Shown here: positions 54,262-64,000 of the stretch, in pieces
How the letters are laid out: each line of letters starts with the position of its first letter
How positions within the stretch are numbered: position 1 is the first letter of the stretch
Source of the DNA: Asterochloris sp. CNOR1
Taxonomy: Eukaryota > Chlorophyta > Trebouxiophyceae > Trebouxiales > Trebouxiaceae
Direction: 5' to 3'
DNA: 64,000 nucleotides
Assembly: GCA_963969365.1 (NCBI GenBank)
Contig: OZ017763.1
Span: forward strand, 930,001-994,000
The notes under the pieces: model-generated
What the model was told of the DNA's origin: nothing
What the model saw: only the letters and a program-made list of their open reading frames with translations
Database searches by the model: none
Translations under genes and position numbers: made by a program

Positions 54262-55348
54262 ATATGGCCAGCAAGGATAGAAGCGAGAAGTAAATAAACA
54301 TAAAACTGCCACTGAGTGGCCTCTGCCGGCCCTTCCCCTCCTGATGAGGTCTGAGATCGATATGTGACAACCCACCTGACTTTAGTACTCAGCATTCAAG
54401 CGTTTAAAATGGATGCCCTGTGCCAAAAACAAGCCTGCAACGTAATCGTGGATCCATCATCGAGGTGCTTCAGCAGTCCTGGCCAGGCTGGGTGCCATGG
54501 AGCTGCAATCATTTTGTTTTACCAGACAAAGCTTCAGGAGCAGATGTCAATCAAATCACATTGCCTTGAGGCCCAAGGTCCACAGAATACAGCAAACTTG
54601 TTAATCATCCACCACTGGTTCGCACTGCCTGCTCACTGAAAGAGAAAGCTGGGGGCCACAGTGGACTCAGGCGGCAAGAGGGGTTGGTGTGCAAAGCAAA
54701 GAGTTCCCCTAAGCACAGCATTCTCAAGGGGCAGGGCTGATGGGAACAATCATCAATGCCCTGGCCGCCACACTGCCAATGAAATTTGGTAAAAAGCAAA
54801 CGCACAGGTGTTCTTGAGGGCAACATAGCTATGCTGCTAGGGGGTGCACATGATGCTCCTAGTCAGATACAGGTAGGGAGTCCAGTAGTGTACTTGAAAG
54901 CTGGCCAGCTCAGAAACATCGAAAGAGCGGCTGAAGACAGATGACCCAGACGACAGCTGTGATGCAGGATACAATGCAGTTGCTCTGTCATCACCAAACA
55001 GGCACATACAGTGCGACACATGGTACAGTGGGGTCACATGTCAATGACGGGCCTGGGGGGGGCTATGTGCACTCTGCGTGTTCTGCTGCAGAAATCATCA
55101 TTCACACACACACACACATCTGGGAGATCGCCACGCAGCGCAATGCTGGCTGCTGCTTTGTTATCGCACTAGCACGACATGCTGTCCCAGCTGAAAATTG
55201 ACACATGCTCTGACACCAGAAGGAAGCCCTTGCCGCTGCCCATATGAGGGGTCCAGAATGCGCTGCTCATCTGCCCCTCACACACCACCTGGCGGCCTGT
55301 GTACAGTGGGTAAAGTGCGGATGAATGCCAGGCATTGGGATGCGCCCC
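54262..55348. other. Intergenic between APE2 start and Rieske oxygenase stop
   Basis: 1.09 kb, both neighbours on the minus strand. It contains a (CA)n microsatellite at 55103-55118 and AT-rich patches (54290-54310). I see no exon with family similarity. It should hold the APE2 promoter and the 3' untranslated region of the oxygenase gene. Confidence 0.5.
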
Positions 55349-58300
55349 TCACATGTCCCCCTGGTATTTGCGGTTGACTGAACTGGGGTTCACCCCATAG
55401 CCCATGTCCACATACTCCTGTCTCAGCTTCCTACAAACAGCAAGGCGATGTGAGGCTGTATGCTTTTTACTGATGGAGAAGAGGTGCATGCTGTCTGGTC
55501 GACAACTCTTGCAGCAGCTGCTGCCACCATCCCCAGCAGAGCAAACAGGGAATCAATCCAGACTGTTTCCAGAGCTGCAGGCGGCGCAGCAGTGGGGACC
55601 AGCCGAACCTAGCAGCAGCTCTGCTAGGAAGCTTGTGCTGTGGACATGAGGTGCTGCAGTGCAGGATGCCGCCCAAAGGAAGTCTCAGGCGGGTCCACCT
55701 TGACGCATCCCCACTAGGCTGCCATCATAGCTATTGTGTCTGTGTGGCTGGGTCAGAAAGGTCTCGTCTGGGTCACAGCTAGGCAGTGCAACAAGCAGCA
55801 CCACATGCACAGCAGCCCACCTGTAGGCGATCTGGGGGAGGTCAGCCTTAACGCTGATCTCGCGTGGCAGCAGCTCTGGGCGCAGCGTCTCTACCATGGC
55901 CTTGTCCTCACTCAGGATCCTGCAGAGGCACCATCTGAGGTGAGTGCATGAGGCGGTGGAAGCACCAGTCTCAGCTTTGCTTGGAGTTGTACAGACACAA
56001 AGTGTGCAACTGACTGATACAAAGTCTTGTCCCAACTCATGATCCTGCAGCAAAGCGAATCACTTGACAGGTGTGCTGACTGCCAGGCTCAGAGAGCAGC
56101 AATCTGCCTCTGGCACAGGACACTGCAGCCGAGGCCAAGCTTATGTAGATGAAGCCTCACTCAAAGTGGCGAAGCAAGGTGTGACGGCTGTCCACCAAGT
56201 GATGGTCATGTATGGCCATGCGCACCATGCCATCCACAGCACCAAATCTGAGGCTGCCCAGCTTGTCAGCCACCAGCTGCTTCTTTGACAAGGGCGTCAT
56301 GCAGGTTCAGCATTGCCTCAAGTTTAGCCACAGCGCTTCAGCAGCAGGGCTCATGTGATGATGGCCATGTGTTGAGCCTTGCTGTCTGCCGCGTGTGATC
56401 TGTCCCCAGCATGGCACATCACAGCCGTCATAACCCGCCCACAGCAGGCACGCAGCACCAGCCCCACAAGGTGGTCCCCATGCCCAAAAGGTATCTCGTG
56501 GCTCACTTGATGATGGCATGCACCCCATCATGTCCCAGAGCGCCATCTTGTGCTGACTGCTCAGCATGTAAGCCACCAGGACCCTGACAACAGCCACCAT
56601 GCAGTGCTGGCATCACTCCTCAGCCCTCAGCCACACCATGCTTCCGCCAACACCCTTACGATGCAGAGCAGCAGGGCTCACTTGATCATGGCCTTGCGTG
56701 CCATGCCATCCCACACCGCCATGTTGAAGATGCCCAGCTTGTCAGCCCCCAGCTTCCTGACAAGAGCAAAGCGGTTCACAGTGCGCCCCTCGCTGATGGG
56801 AACTGTGTTGACGAAGGTGGTGAAGCTGAGGCCGGCTCCAAGGGTGAACGTGATGACCGAAGTGCTGGGGAGCAGGGCGCGGGCTGTGACCTCCACAATG
56901 GGTACCTGCAGCAGCAGCAACTGACAATGGAAGGATGCCATGGTGCTGGAGCCCAGTCTGAGTGTATGGGACCCAAGGTGTGATGACCACAGGCAACACC
57001 TGCAGGCAGCCTGACAGGGGTTGTGGGAGAACTCAGAACACCAGTTAAGGTGACCACCAAGGTGCTTGGCAGTATGGCAGAGCAGCCACGATGAGCATCT
57101 GCAAACAGAAAACTCAGTTTGCCCTCAACCTGGTGAAAATGCCAAGCGAAGCTGATTTTGATGTGTTGTCGCTTGCTGCCCTGCACCCAGCAAACCACTT
57201 ATGATGTGATAGAGGTGCTGAGAAGAGGAGGACAAGAAAATCGCGGCAACATGTTGAAAGCCAATTCAGCTTTGTAGGTAGATGGTGCTCGCACAAAGAG
57301 CAAGAAGCAGACAGCTGTGTCACACAAACATAGCCTGAGATGACTCCTGCACCTCTCTGGCAGGAGTGTTATGCAGCCTGAATGCAGACCTCACCCTGAA
57401 CCTGTGACAGGTGCAGCCTGGCTGCTCAACCCACCTGGGAGAACTCCCACAGCTTGTTGACGGGCTTGTTGTGCAGCCTGAAGGAAGCCTTGACCCCAAA
57501 AGCATCGTGGCTGCAGGTCATGTCCTTGATCTGGGGAGCCTCCTCGTTCCCAAACGAGTCTGAGTGCAGGTAGTGGATGTGGGCCATGTCGATGGCATTC
57601 TCAAACACGCTCCAGTGGTTGCAGGCAAACTCGATGTCACCTGGACGGCAAGAACAACACGACATCAAGCCATCTGCAGCAGGTGTGAGCAGAAAGGGGA
57701 GGAGGCTCCAAGCAGAATGAAAGAGCGTCAAAGGTGTGGCATGCATATGGTAGAAGTCAGCTGTCTCAAAGGCATTCCTAGACACGCGACAGCAGTCACA
57801 AGCAAACCAGAAGAGTGATCTGCCAACAGGATCCTGGAGGCAGGTAGCTAATGAAGGCATGCTGACGGCCTCATCAAGCTCGCAAGTGGTTGCAGACGAA
57901 CCCAAGGTTCTGCCTTGAAAGACAGAGGAGGCTACAGTCTCCGATGTATGCATGCTGCACAAAAGCATGGGTGCGCCCAGCCTCATGTAGATGTTCACAA
58001 GTATGCTCAAAAAGTGCCAGCCCTGAGGAGTGCTGCTGCGGTGATGATCGGGCAGGCAGCGGCCCATTGTAACATGCTCAGACTGTGCTGCTGGACAGGG
58101 GTACTGCTGAGAGAGGGCCCACTACAACAGGCAGAGTCCACACCGGCTGATTGCCAGCATCATGTACAGCACTTGCTTGCATCCTGAGCTGCCCACCATA
58201 GACTGGCCTCCCAGTGGGAAAGTTGAGCGTAAGCATGCTCAGCAAGTCAATCATCTGTTTGGCTCCAGACAGAGACCCAACCAGGCAGAGCGACTGACCA

Positions 58301-61300
58301 TAGACTGGCCTCCAGCTGGGGTCATCCAGCTCTGGCACATATGGGATGGGCGGGCGCTCATCTGCTGGCAGGCTCTTGCTGCCCCAGAAGATGTACACAA
58401 ACCCTCCCTGCAGGGAAACTGTTGTCAAACAGCCCTGAGCAGAGTTGCAAAGTACAGGCTCGGCCATACTCAATAGGAAGACCTCTCTCGGCATCATTGC
58501 CAACAGCTTAGGTCTACACAAGGTGTGGAAGTTGCCCTGCGGACTGCAATGCCAGACAAATTATTCTACAAGGGGCAGCCTGGTACAAAGGAGACCACCA
58601 CAACTGCCAGAACCCCTCACCTCCTGTTTGGAGGGCCACCAGCCTCCCAGGCACTGCACTTTCCATGCGACAAGCAGCTGATTCCCCTGTGAATCCCCAT
58701 TCACAACCCTCACCTTCTCCTCCACTGGGTAGTGGTCCACCAGCGCCTTCTCAGGCCACTCCCCAATGCCCTCGGCTGCCGGCACACTGCGCAGGACGCC
58801 GTCCTCATCAAAGGCCCACCCATGGTAGGGGCACACCACGCACTCATGGCCATTGACGGTGTTGACCTTGCCCAGGGACAGCGGGGCCCCCCTGTGGGGG
58901 CAGATGTCATTCAGGCAGGCTACCTGCAGGCCAAGGCACACGTGCGATTCTGCAGGGAGCCCACAGGACTCTAGCAAGGGTTGAGCCGTCGGCCTGACTG
59001 CAGATGCAGGGCAGACACAGGAAGTGCCACGGAGGGGGCAGTTCACAGGCTATGTTTAAGGAATGAGGTGCATCGCAGCAGGAGCACCTGTATTTCAGAA
59101 AGCCATCTGCAGCAGCGGGGAGTGATGCTTGCAGACTGAGCAGCTGCTCAGATTATGACCTGAGCAGGCACAGGCAAAAGTGGGTAATCCAGGATGCTGC
59201 AGGCTATTGACAGCAAGAACGGTCTTCAGTAGCAGCAGGGGCCCACAGGTGATCTGCGGGCGTATATAGTCAGTAAGCAGCATACCTTGATACATGCAGC
59301 GTTTGTGACTACAACAGCAGCAACCCTTGTCAGTACCCACAGCATTGCCCACCTTGCCATCGCTCTTTCTGAACAGCACCAACTTCTCCCCGCACAGCTC
59401 CACAGACACAGGCTTCCCCTCCTTGACCTGCTCGCTGATAGCTCCTGCATACCTGCAGCAGGGCCTGGCCTTGTGTAGGCTCATAGTGTTATAGGACTGA
59501 AGTGATCAGCGAGATGGTGAGTGAACAAGTCTGTTTAGAGCAGAGGCTGTGTATGACAAAGCTGGGCACAGGAAGCTGCCTGTGAGGAAAGGAGGCTGCC
59601 TATACCAAGTGCAGGGCAATGGCAACATTCCACGGCTGAACAGCACACAACAACACCTGACAGAGCAGATCAACACAGGCACAAGACACAGGGTCTCAGC
59701 TATGCAGCACACAAGCTACACGGAGCGAGCTGCGAACACTCAGGTGAACACTTACCAGAAGTTGCGCAGGTAGCTGCGTCGCCCCTGTAGCTCCTTCATG
59801 CGGTGGGCCAGCTGGTTGGCATCAGGGTCCAGTTCGCCTGCAGCAGCACAATCATGGTATGTGAAGGGAACGCAGTCCAGCCTCAGCCTTGAAAATATGC
59901 CCTGCACAGACAGACAGCTGATTGAAGGAGGTCAAAGGGTGGCATGACAGGCAGGCAGCAGGCCAATAGCTCACCTGCAATGCAGTTGTATTGCTGATTG
60001 CAAAGCAAAGAAGGCTTAAGTTGCATAACCAAGCCCCAGGCAAACACAAACCAAGCCCCAGGCAAACACAGGTGGGTAGATGAGTGGACTTGGCAACCAA
60101 ACTATTGGGCAACACGTATGCTTGCACCAGCTGCGCTAGGACATCTTGGCCTGCCTTCACAAGTGTACTGAAGCATGCACGAACCCCAGCACTCATGCCA
60201 TTTACTGGGAGCTATGCCACCACTGCCCCAGACGCTGCCATCTCAAGACTTTCTCTGCAGCCCTGCCCACCAGGCTTGAGGCCCTTGTCCTGCCTGCGAC
60301 GCTCAATGGTCTTTGCATCCACAGGCTGTGCCAGGGGCACCCCTTCCTTTGGGCGCAGTGGCTTGGTGACAGGTGAGTCCACACGAGGCGGCGCCATCAC
60401 AATGTTGGTGGCCTCCTCAACCACCTTGCGGCTGGGGCCTGACCTGCCGCCAAACTCCGGGGAGCGCCCTGCACGCAGACCATAAAACAGCAACTTACGA
60501 ACAGGTCCTCTATAAGGTGTCAATGGCATCTGTCCTGCTGACTGTCACCAGAGCCCAGGGCTCTGCAGCGCAGAGCACCAAGCCTCAGCATCACAGAACC
60601 CACAGATGAGAGGCCTACAGATGAGAAAGTCGTGCCCAGAGAAGACAGGACCAGTGCCAGCACAAGAACACCTGACAGTCGGAGCTGAAGGTTTCATGAC
60701 TGCAAGGAGTCAGCTGCTGACCAAAGGCAGCCCTTGAAGACAGATACCATGGGCAGCTCACCCCTGTTAGCTCACTACACACTGCACCCAGCATGAACAA
60801 CTCCCAACCCTGCGGTCTGAGGCGCCAGCTGGACAGGCAGCCCTGTGAAAACAGACGCCATGTAGCAAAACTACAGCCCCTGCCCCCAACAGCTTGCAAA
60901 ACACAGCCCATGTCAAGGCACTCACGGGAGGGAGGGGCCAGCTGCACTGGCGGTCCCGTGAAGGCAGATGAAGTGGGCAGCTGCACTCCTGCACCGACTG
61001 CGGCGGCCTTGCGTGCGGGCGTCAGCAGGTTGGTGCGCAGCAGGAACTGCTTGAACACTTGCAGCCGTAGAGGCAGCATCTTTTTGGGCAGGGTGGCCAT
61101 GCGGCGCAGGGCCTTCTCCTGCAGAGGGAACGAAGGGTTAGTGCGTGTGGTGTATTGGGGCAGTGCAGTGCAGCTCACTTGCGACGCATGGCCTTCTTTT
61201 GCAGGAGGGATGAAGGCTTAGTGTGTGTTATGGCTTGGAGCAGTGCAGTGCAGCTGACTCGCCATACGCCACAGCGCATTTTCCTGCAGATTACTTGCAG

Positions 61301-63885
61301 GGCAGGCGTAGGGCAGCAGCAGCGATTGGCCACAGACACACCAGAGCTGTCCTGCGGGCCCACACATCTGCAGAGCATCAGGTCACAGTCTACAGTCAGC
61401 ACTGCAGCTGCATGCTGCAGTTTCTCACAAAAGACTCAAACCTGCTACCCTACAGGTGGCCCAGGGGACCACCTTAGCGCTACGACTTGCTGCTGATCGG
61501 TCAAGTCATTCTAGTACCGGCTGTGCTTGTCCCAATACCAGTGTCTTCCCTGCGCAATCAGCTGATGCCTTGACTTTGTTGCGCGCTGCTCTGCACCCCA
61601 GGGCGAGCAATTCCATGCACCATGTGGAGACATAGAACATTGAGGCCCCATGCACTATGTACAATCACAGGAAGCTCACTGCATCCACCTCATCTGTGTA
61701 TTCGTTGAGGACAGAGTAGATAGCAGCAACTCGCGCACTGGGGTTGATTGACCCTGGGGCACACACAGGGCATGAGCTCATTCTCCACTGTGAGGACTGC
61801 AGCATGCAGCTGCAGTACTGACAAAGGAGGATGAGCTAGTGCCCTACGTGTGCCCCAGGGTGAGCAATGCCATGCACCATGTGGAGACATAGACCATTAG
61901 GGCCCAATGTACTATGTACACTATCGCAACAGAAAGCTCACCGCATCCACCTCATCTGTGTATCTGTTGAGGACAGAGTAGACTGCTGCTGCCTCGATGA
62001 TGTAGAACAACATCCAGCTTCCCCTGCAAGAGCAATGACAGGTGTACTGAGACACCCATCTCAGTGACTAAAGACTGCAGAGCTGAAGACCATGAGCAGG
62101 GCTCTCGAGCTAGCCCTGCCCAGCAGCGTGGCGCATATTGGGGAGCAGACACACATCAGTGAGGCTGTGGGGGGTAGTCAGCTGCCAGAACGAGAAGCCT
62201 GCAGACCAGCAGGAGAGTGCCTGCAAACCTGCAGGGCAGGCGTACGAGGCACAGGGCAGGCCTTTCAGCCTGGGCTTCCTTTACTAGATTGCCAGCAAGA
62301 GATCCTGATGCAGCATTTGAATCCAGTTCCTGCAGCACGCCTTGGAGCAATGCATGCTGAACTGCCACTGCTGATGTCGGTGGCAGTTATTGTCTGGCAA
62401 ACAAGACCCTCTGCAGCAGAGGTGGCCTGCCAATGACTTGTCAACTTGTCGAGCCTCTGCAAGGTGCAGAAAACTGCAAAGCGCAGAACACGCTTCGCAG
62501 CAACTGGCCTGCGCTGTACCTATGCAGGCACCGCAGCAGCCCACGACAAGACAGGCAAATTAGGAGACAGTCTGGCGAGCTCACGTGACCTCCATGTGAA
62601 GGCCCCACGGCTGGCATGCACACAGACCCCATCAGAACAGGATGCAAGCTAACCAGCCAATACTGTGCGCAGACCACCACTGTAGGGACTTTCATGCAGG
62701 TGTCTCAAGACACACACAGCAGCCACAGATGAGACTCACAGGGCCGCAAGGTGGCCTGTCACAGACATGACTGCAATGCTGCAGCTCTGCTGGCCTGCCA
62801 GCGCACAGCGGATCTTGGAAAACTCCCTTCCAGCAGGCACACAGCACTCACAGGGCCACGACGTGGTCTCCCACGAAGAGGGGCGCAAAGCGATCCACCA
62901 CCTTGGGCAGCACCTCAGACACCTGATGGGCCCCCACCTCTCCCACAAGGGCGGCAAACTGCACGACAGGGCAGCAGCTGGTGGGTGCTGGACAGGTTGA
63001 CTTGTGCACGCGGCACTTGGGGTGCCTCTGCCCATCATGTCAGTGCACTGAGGACTGGCTTGTGCTTGGATTGTGGGCCGCTTCCTTTCTGATGTGGCAC
63101 AGTGCGTCGCACTGAGGGCGTTGGCCACGCAAGCAAGGCAGACACCCCTTAATGTGGTAGGTTGCAGCACTGAGGGATCCGTCCAAGCAGGTGCTGCCCA
63201 GGTCACATCAAATTTTGAAGGATTCTCCAGCGACGCGTGCAGCGACGCATGCAGCAGGCTGAAAATGCAGCCACAGCGTGTGGATTAAGAAGCATGGTTG
63301 CAGCAGTACAGAGGTACTGCCTGGCTGCTGTGGACCCGTTCTGAGACTACACCTAAGACGCCTCTTCAGCATGTGACAAGTCACCACAGCTGGTCACGCC
63401 CCCTGGCATGTAGCGCTGTTGCTGCCTCGCTTGCCATGCCAGTGGCATGGCAGCAGGCAGACGCACCTTGCTGGCGACATGAGCGCTCTCAAAGATGCCT
63501 GCTGCTCCCAGCCCCAGCAGAAAAGATCTCAACAGCGGCTCAAAGAAAGGACTGGGGTCCCCTTGACTGCCCTGCAATGAATCATGAGCACATTGGGTTG
63601 CTTTGTAGGCGGCCACAAAGCGTTTTGTGCATCACATCCAGTCTTGCTGAGTCAGCTGACAGGCACATACTGGGTAGCAAACAGCATTGGCTACAGCTGC
63701 AGCAGGTGCTGACATGGCAATCATAGGTGTCCCACCTTCCCACGACCCCTCTCCTCTGCTTTGAAGGCACTGATCCTACGTCTACCCCAGCTGGGCCTAC
63801 TGAGCCTCGCAGGGATGTGCCTGGCTGCCTGCAGTGGAGCTGCAATCGGCCTTGTGGGCTGCATGCAATGCCCGGCCGGAAGCAT
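55349..63885 (-). CDS. Rieske [2Fe-2S] non-heme iron oxygenase with N-terminal membrane extension (14 exons, 648 aa)
   Basis: Exons in coding order: 63885-63736, 63571-63467, 62958-62852, 62023-61942, 61118-60926, 60468-60271, 59837-59756, 59452-59353, 58923-58714, 58407-58299, 57640-57435, 56905-56682, 55919-55821, 55430-55349; all 13 junctions keep frame. Exon 1 encodes a basic plastid-type transit peptide. Residues about 51-140 are hydrophobic or amphipathic with a membrane helix (SWMLFYIIEAAAVYSVL). A basic/proline-rich linker leads to RSYLRNFWYAGAIS, the usual start of the oxygenase. The Rieske centre is CPHRG...CPYHGW. The mononuclear iron site is FENAIDMAHIHYLHSD. The C-terminus ends NRKYQGDM, without the CxxC seen in PAO/TIC55/PTC52, so it is a different branch. 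Substrate unknown; a pigment or other chloroplast ring hydroxylation is an inference. Confidence 0.92.
56190..56765. repeat. Exon-12 end repeated three times in an oxygenase intron
   Basis: The exon edge at 56676-56765 (CTCACTTGATCATGGCCTTG, GCCATGCCATCC, TGCCCAGCTTGTCAGCC) has decayed relatives at about 56500-56575 (CTCACTTGATGATGGCATGC) and 56195-56290 (GATGGTCATG..., GCCATCCACAG, TGCCCAGCTTGTCAGCC). A shorter echo lies at 56349-56372 (CTCATGTGATGATGGCCATG). Confidence 0.85.
57561..57812. repeat. Copy of the catalytic exon in the upstream intron (oxygenase)
   Basis: 57561-57637 is matched by 57734-57812. In the minus-strand frame the real exon encodes FACNHWSVFENAIDMAHIHY and the copy reads FACDCCRVSRNAFETADFYH. 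The spacing is about 173 bp. The copy has lost the iron-binding His/Asp pattern. Confidence 0.9.
58194..58322. repeat. Donor-edge duplicate after oxygenase exon 10
   Basis: CCATAGACTGGCCTCCCAG (58197 region) repeats CCATAGACTGGCCTCCAGC (58299 region), which is the exon end RPVYG and its donor on the minus strand. The spacing is 103 bp, and the copy keeps a GT donor. Confidence 0.9.
61090..61290. repeat. Three-fold repeat at the start of oxygenase exon 5
   Basis: Units with GGCCTTCTCCTGCAGAGGGA (about 61110), GGCCTTCTTTTGCAGGAGGG (about 61190) and GCATTTTCCTGCAG (about 61276) are each preceded by a CATGCGGCGCAGG-like or CATACGCCACAGC-like block and separated by GCAGTGCAGTGCAGCT motifs. Confidence 0.85.
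61590..61997. repeat. Duplicated exon 4 with flanks (oxygenase gene)
   Basis: 61590-61736 and 61843-61997 are related along about 150 bp: CCATGCACCATGTGGAGACA, ACTATGTACA, GAAAGCTCACCGCATCCACC (GGAAGCTCACTGC in the other), CTCATCTGTGTAT and TTGAGGACAGAGTAGA. The right copy contains the exon used in the model (VYSVLNRYTDEVDA). The left copy reads IYSVLNEYTDEVDA with a GT donor intact but no frame-compatible acceptor. Confidence 0.92.
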
Positions 63886-64000
63886 TGCTGCACAGTCAGG
63901 TGGTTCACAGGCTGAGCAAAGCAGATACAAAGATGGCCCGAGGTTCACACAGCCCGCGAAACTTGACTTAATTGGATGGTCAGAGCTACGTGGCAGGTTG
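63886..64000. other. Upstream edge of the oxygenase gene
   Basis: Short leader/promoter part cut by the window end. An in-frame ATG at 63948 would add 21 residues to the transit peptide. Nothing else is visible. Confidence 0.4.

Noticed and set aside
60212-60529. Independent gene ending at a TAG near 60212 upstream of the Rieske oxygenase
   Set aside because: The exon has a GT donor at 60270 that joins in phase to the next exon (GLKP-GELDPD), and all 5' exons connect in frame, so one fused gene is the simpler model.
8600-62600. A single mobile introner-like element family as the source of intron repeats
   Set aside because: Repeat units from different introns do not resemble one another beyond CTGCAG and GTGAG splice consensus; each resembles its own neighbouring exon.
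1-64000. Horizontal transfer islands, transposons, viral insertions or CRISPR arrays
   Set aside because: No transposase, integrase, reverse transcriptase or capsid motifs were seen, and the repeats found are local and gene-specific, without terminal inverted repeats or phage-type spacers.

Overview
This is a eukaryotic nuclear window with intron-dense genes on both strands. The gene content points to a green alga, most likely a trebouxiophyte chlorophyte. It includes a phytochelatin synthase, an AUX1-like auxin permease, a cyanobacterial-type MiaB, a plant-type glutathionyl-hydroquinone reductase and a chloroplast-type Rieske oxygenase. Introns are short to medium and nearly all GT-AG; most 3' splice sites end in TGCAG. 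No prokaryotic operons, transposase genes or CRISPR arrays were seen. The taxonomic call is an inference from gene content, not from a database search. All gene models were spliced by eye, requiring reading-frame continuity across every junction.

Layout, left to right (strand): contig-end direct repeats (1-245); small membrane protein (1148-2154,+); BAX-inhibitor/Lifeguard protein (2818-5978,-), divergent from an EF-hand protein (6254-10031,+); the latter is convergent with a lipoate-protein ligase (10122-13396,-); a 62-aa protein (13583-14067,+); glutathionyl-hydroquinone reductase (14304-19874,-); secreted dienelactone hydrolase (20674-24659,-); MiaB methylthiotransferase (24827-29426,-), divergent by 186 bp from the AUX1-like carrier (29613-34374,+); plastid-targeted protein of unknown function (34756-36955,+); 85-aa membrane protein (37167-37763,-); phytochelatin synthase (38192-42452,+); an unrecognised gene (about 42821-44199,+); bZIP factor (44583-47013,+); APE2-type nuclease (48325-54261,-); and a 648-residue Rieske oxygenase with an N-terminal membrane extension (55349-63885,-).

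The genes are housekeeping or stress-related rather than one pathway. Several touch glutathione, metals or redox: glutathionyl-hydroquinone reductase, phytochelatin synthase, the Fe-S enzymes MiaB and Rieske, and the lipoate ligase.

The most striking non-gene signal is architectural. Intron after intron contains one or more degraded copies of the edge of its own flanking exon, often with the GT or AG still attached, as if introns had grown (or arisen) by tandem duplication across exon-intron boundaries. Well over a dozen independent cases are listed below. Other points of note: one clear GC-AG intron and one probable one, an N-terminally extended Rieske oxygenase, two PIP-box-like motifs in APE2, and an in-frame alternative donor in the bZIP gene.
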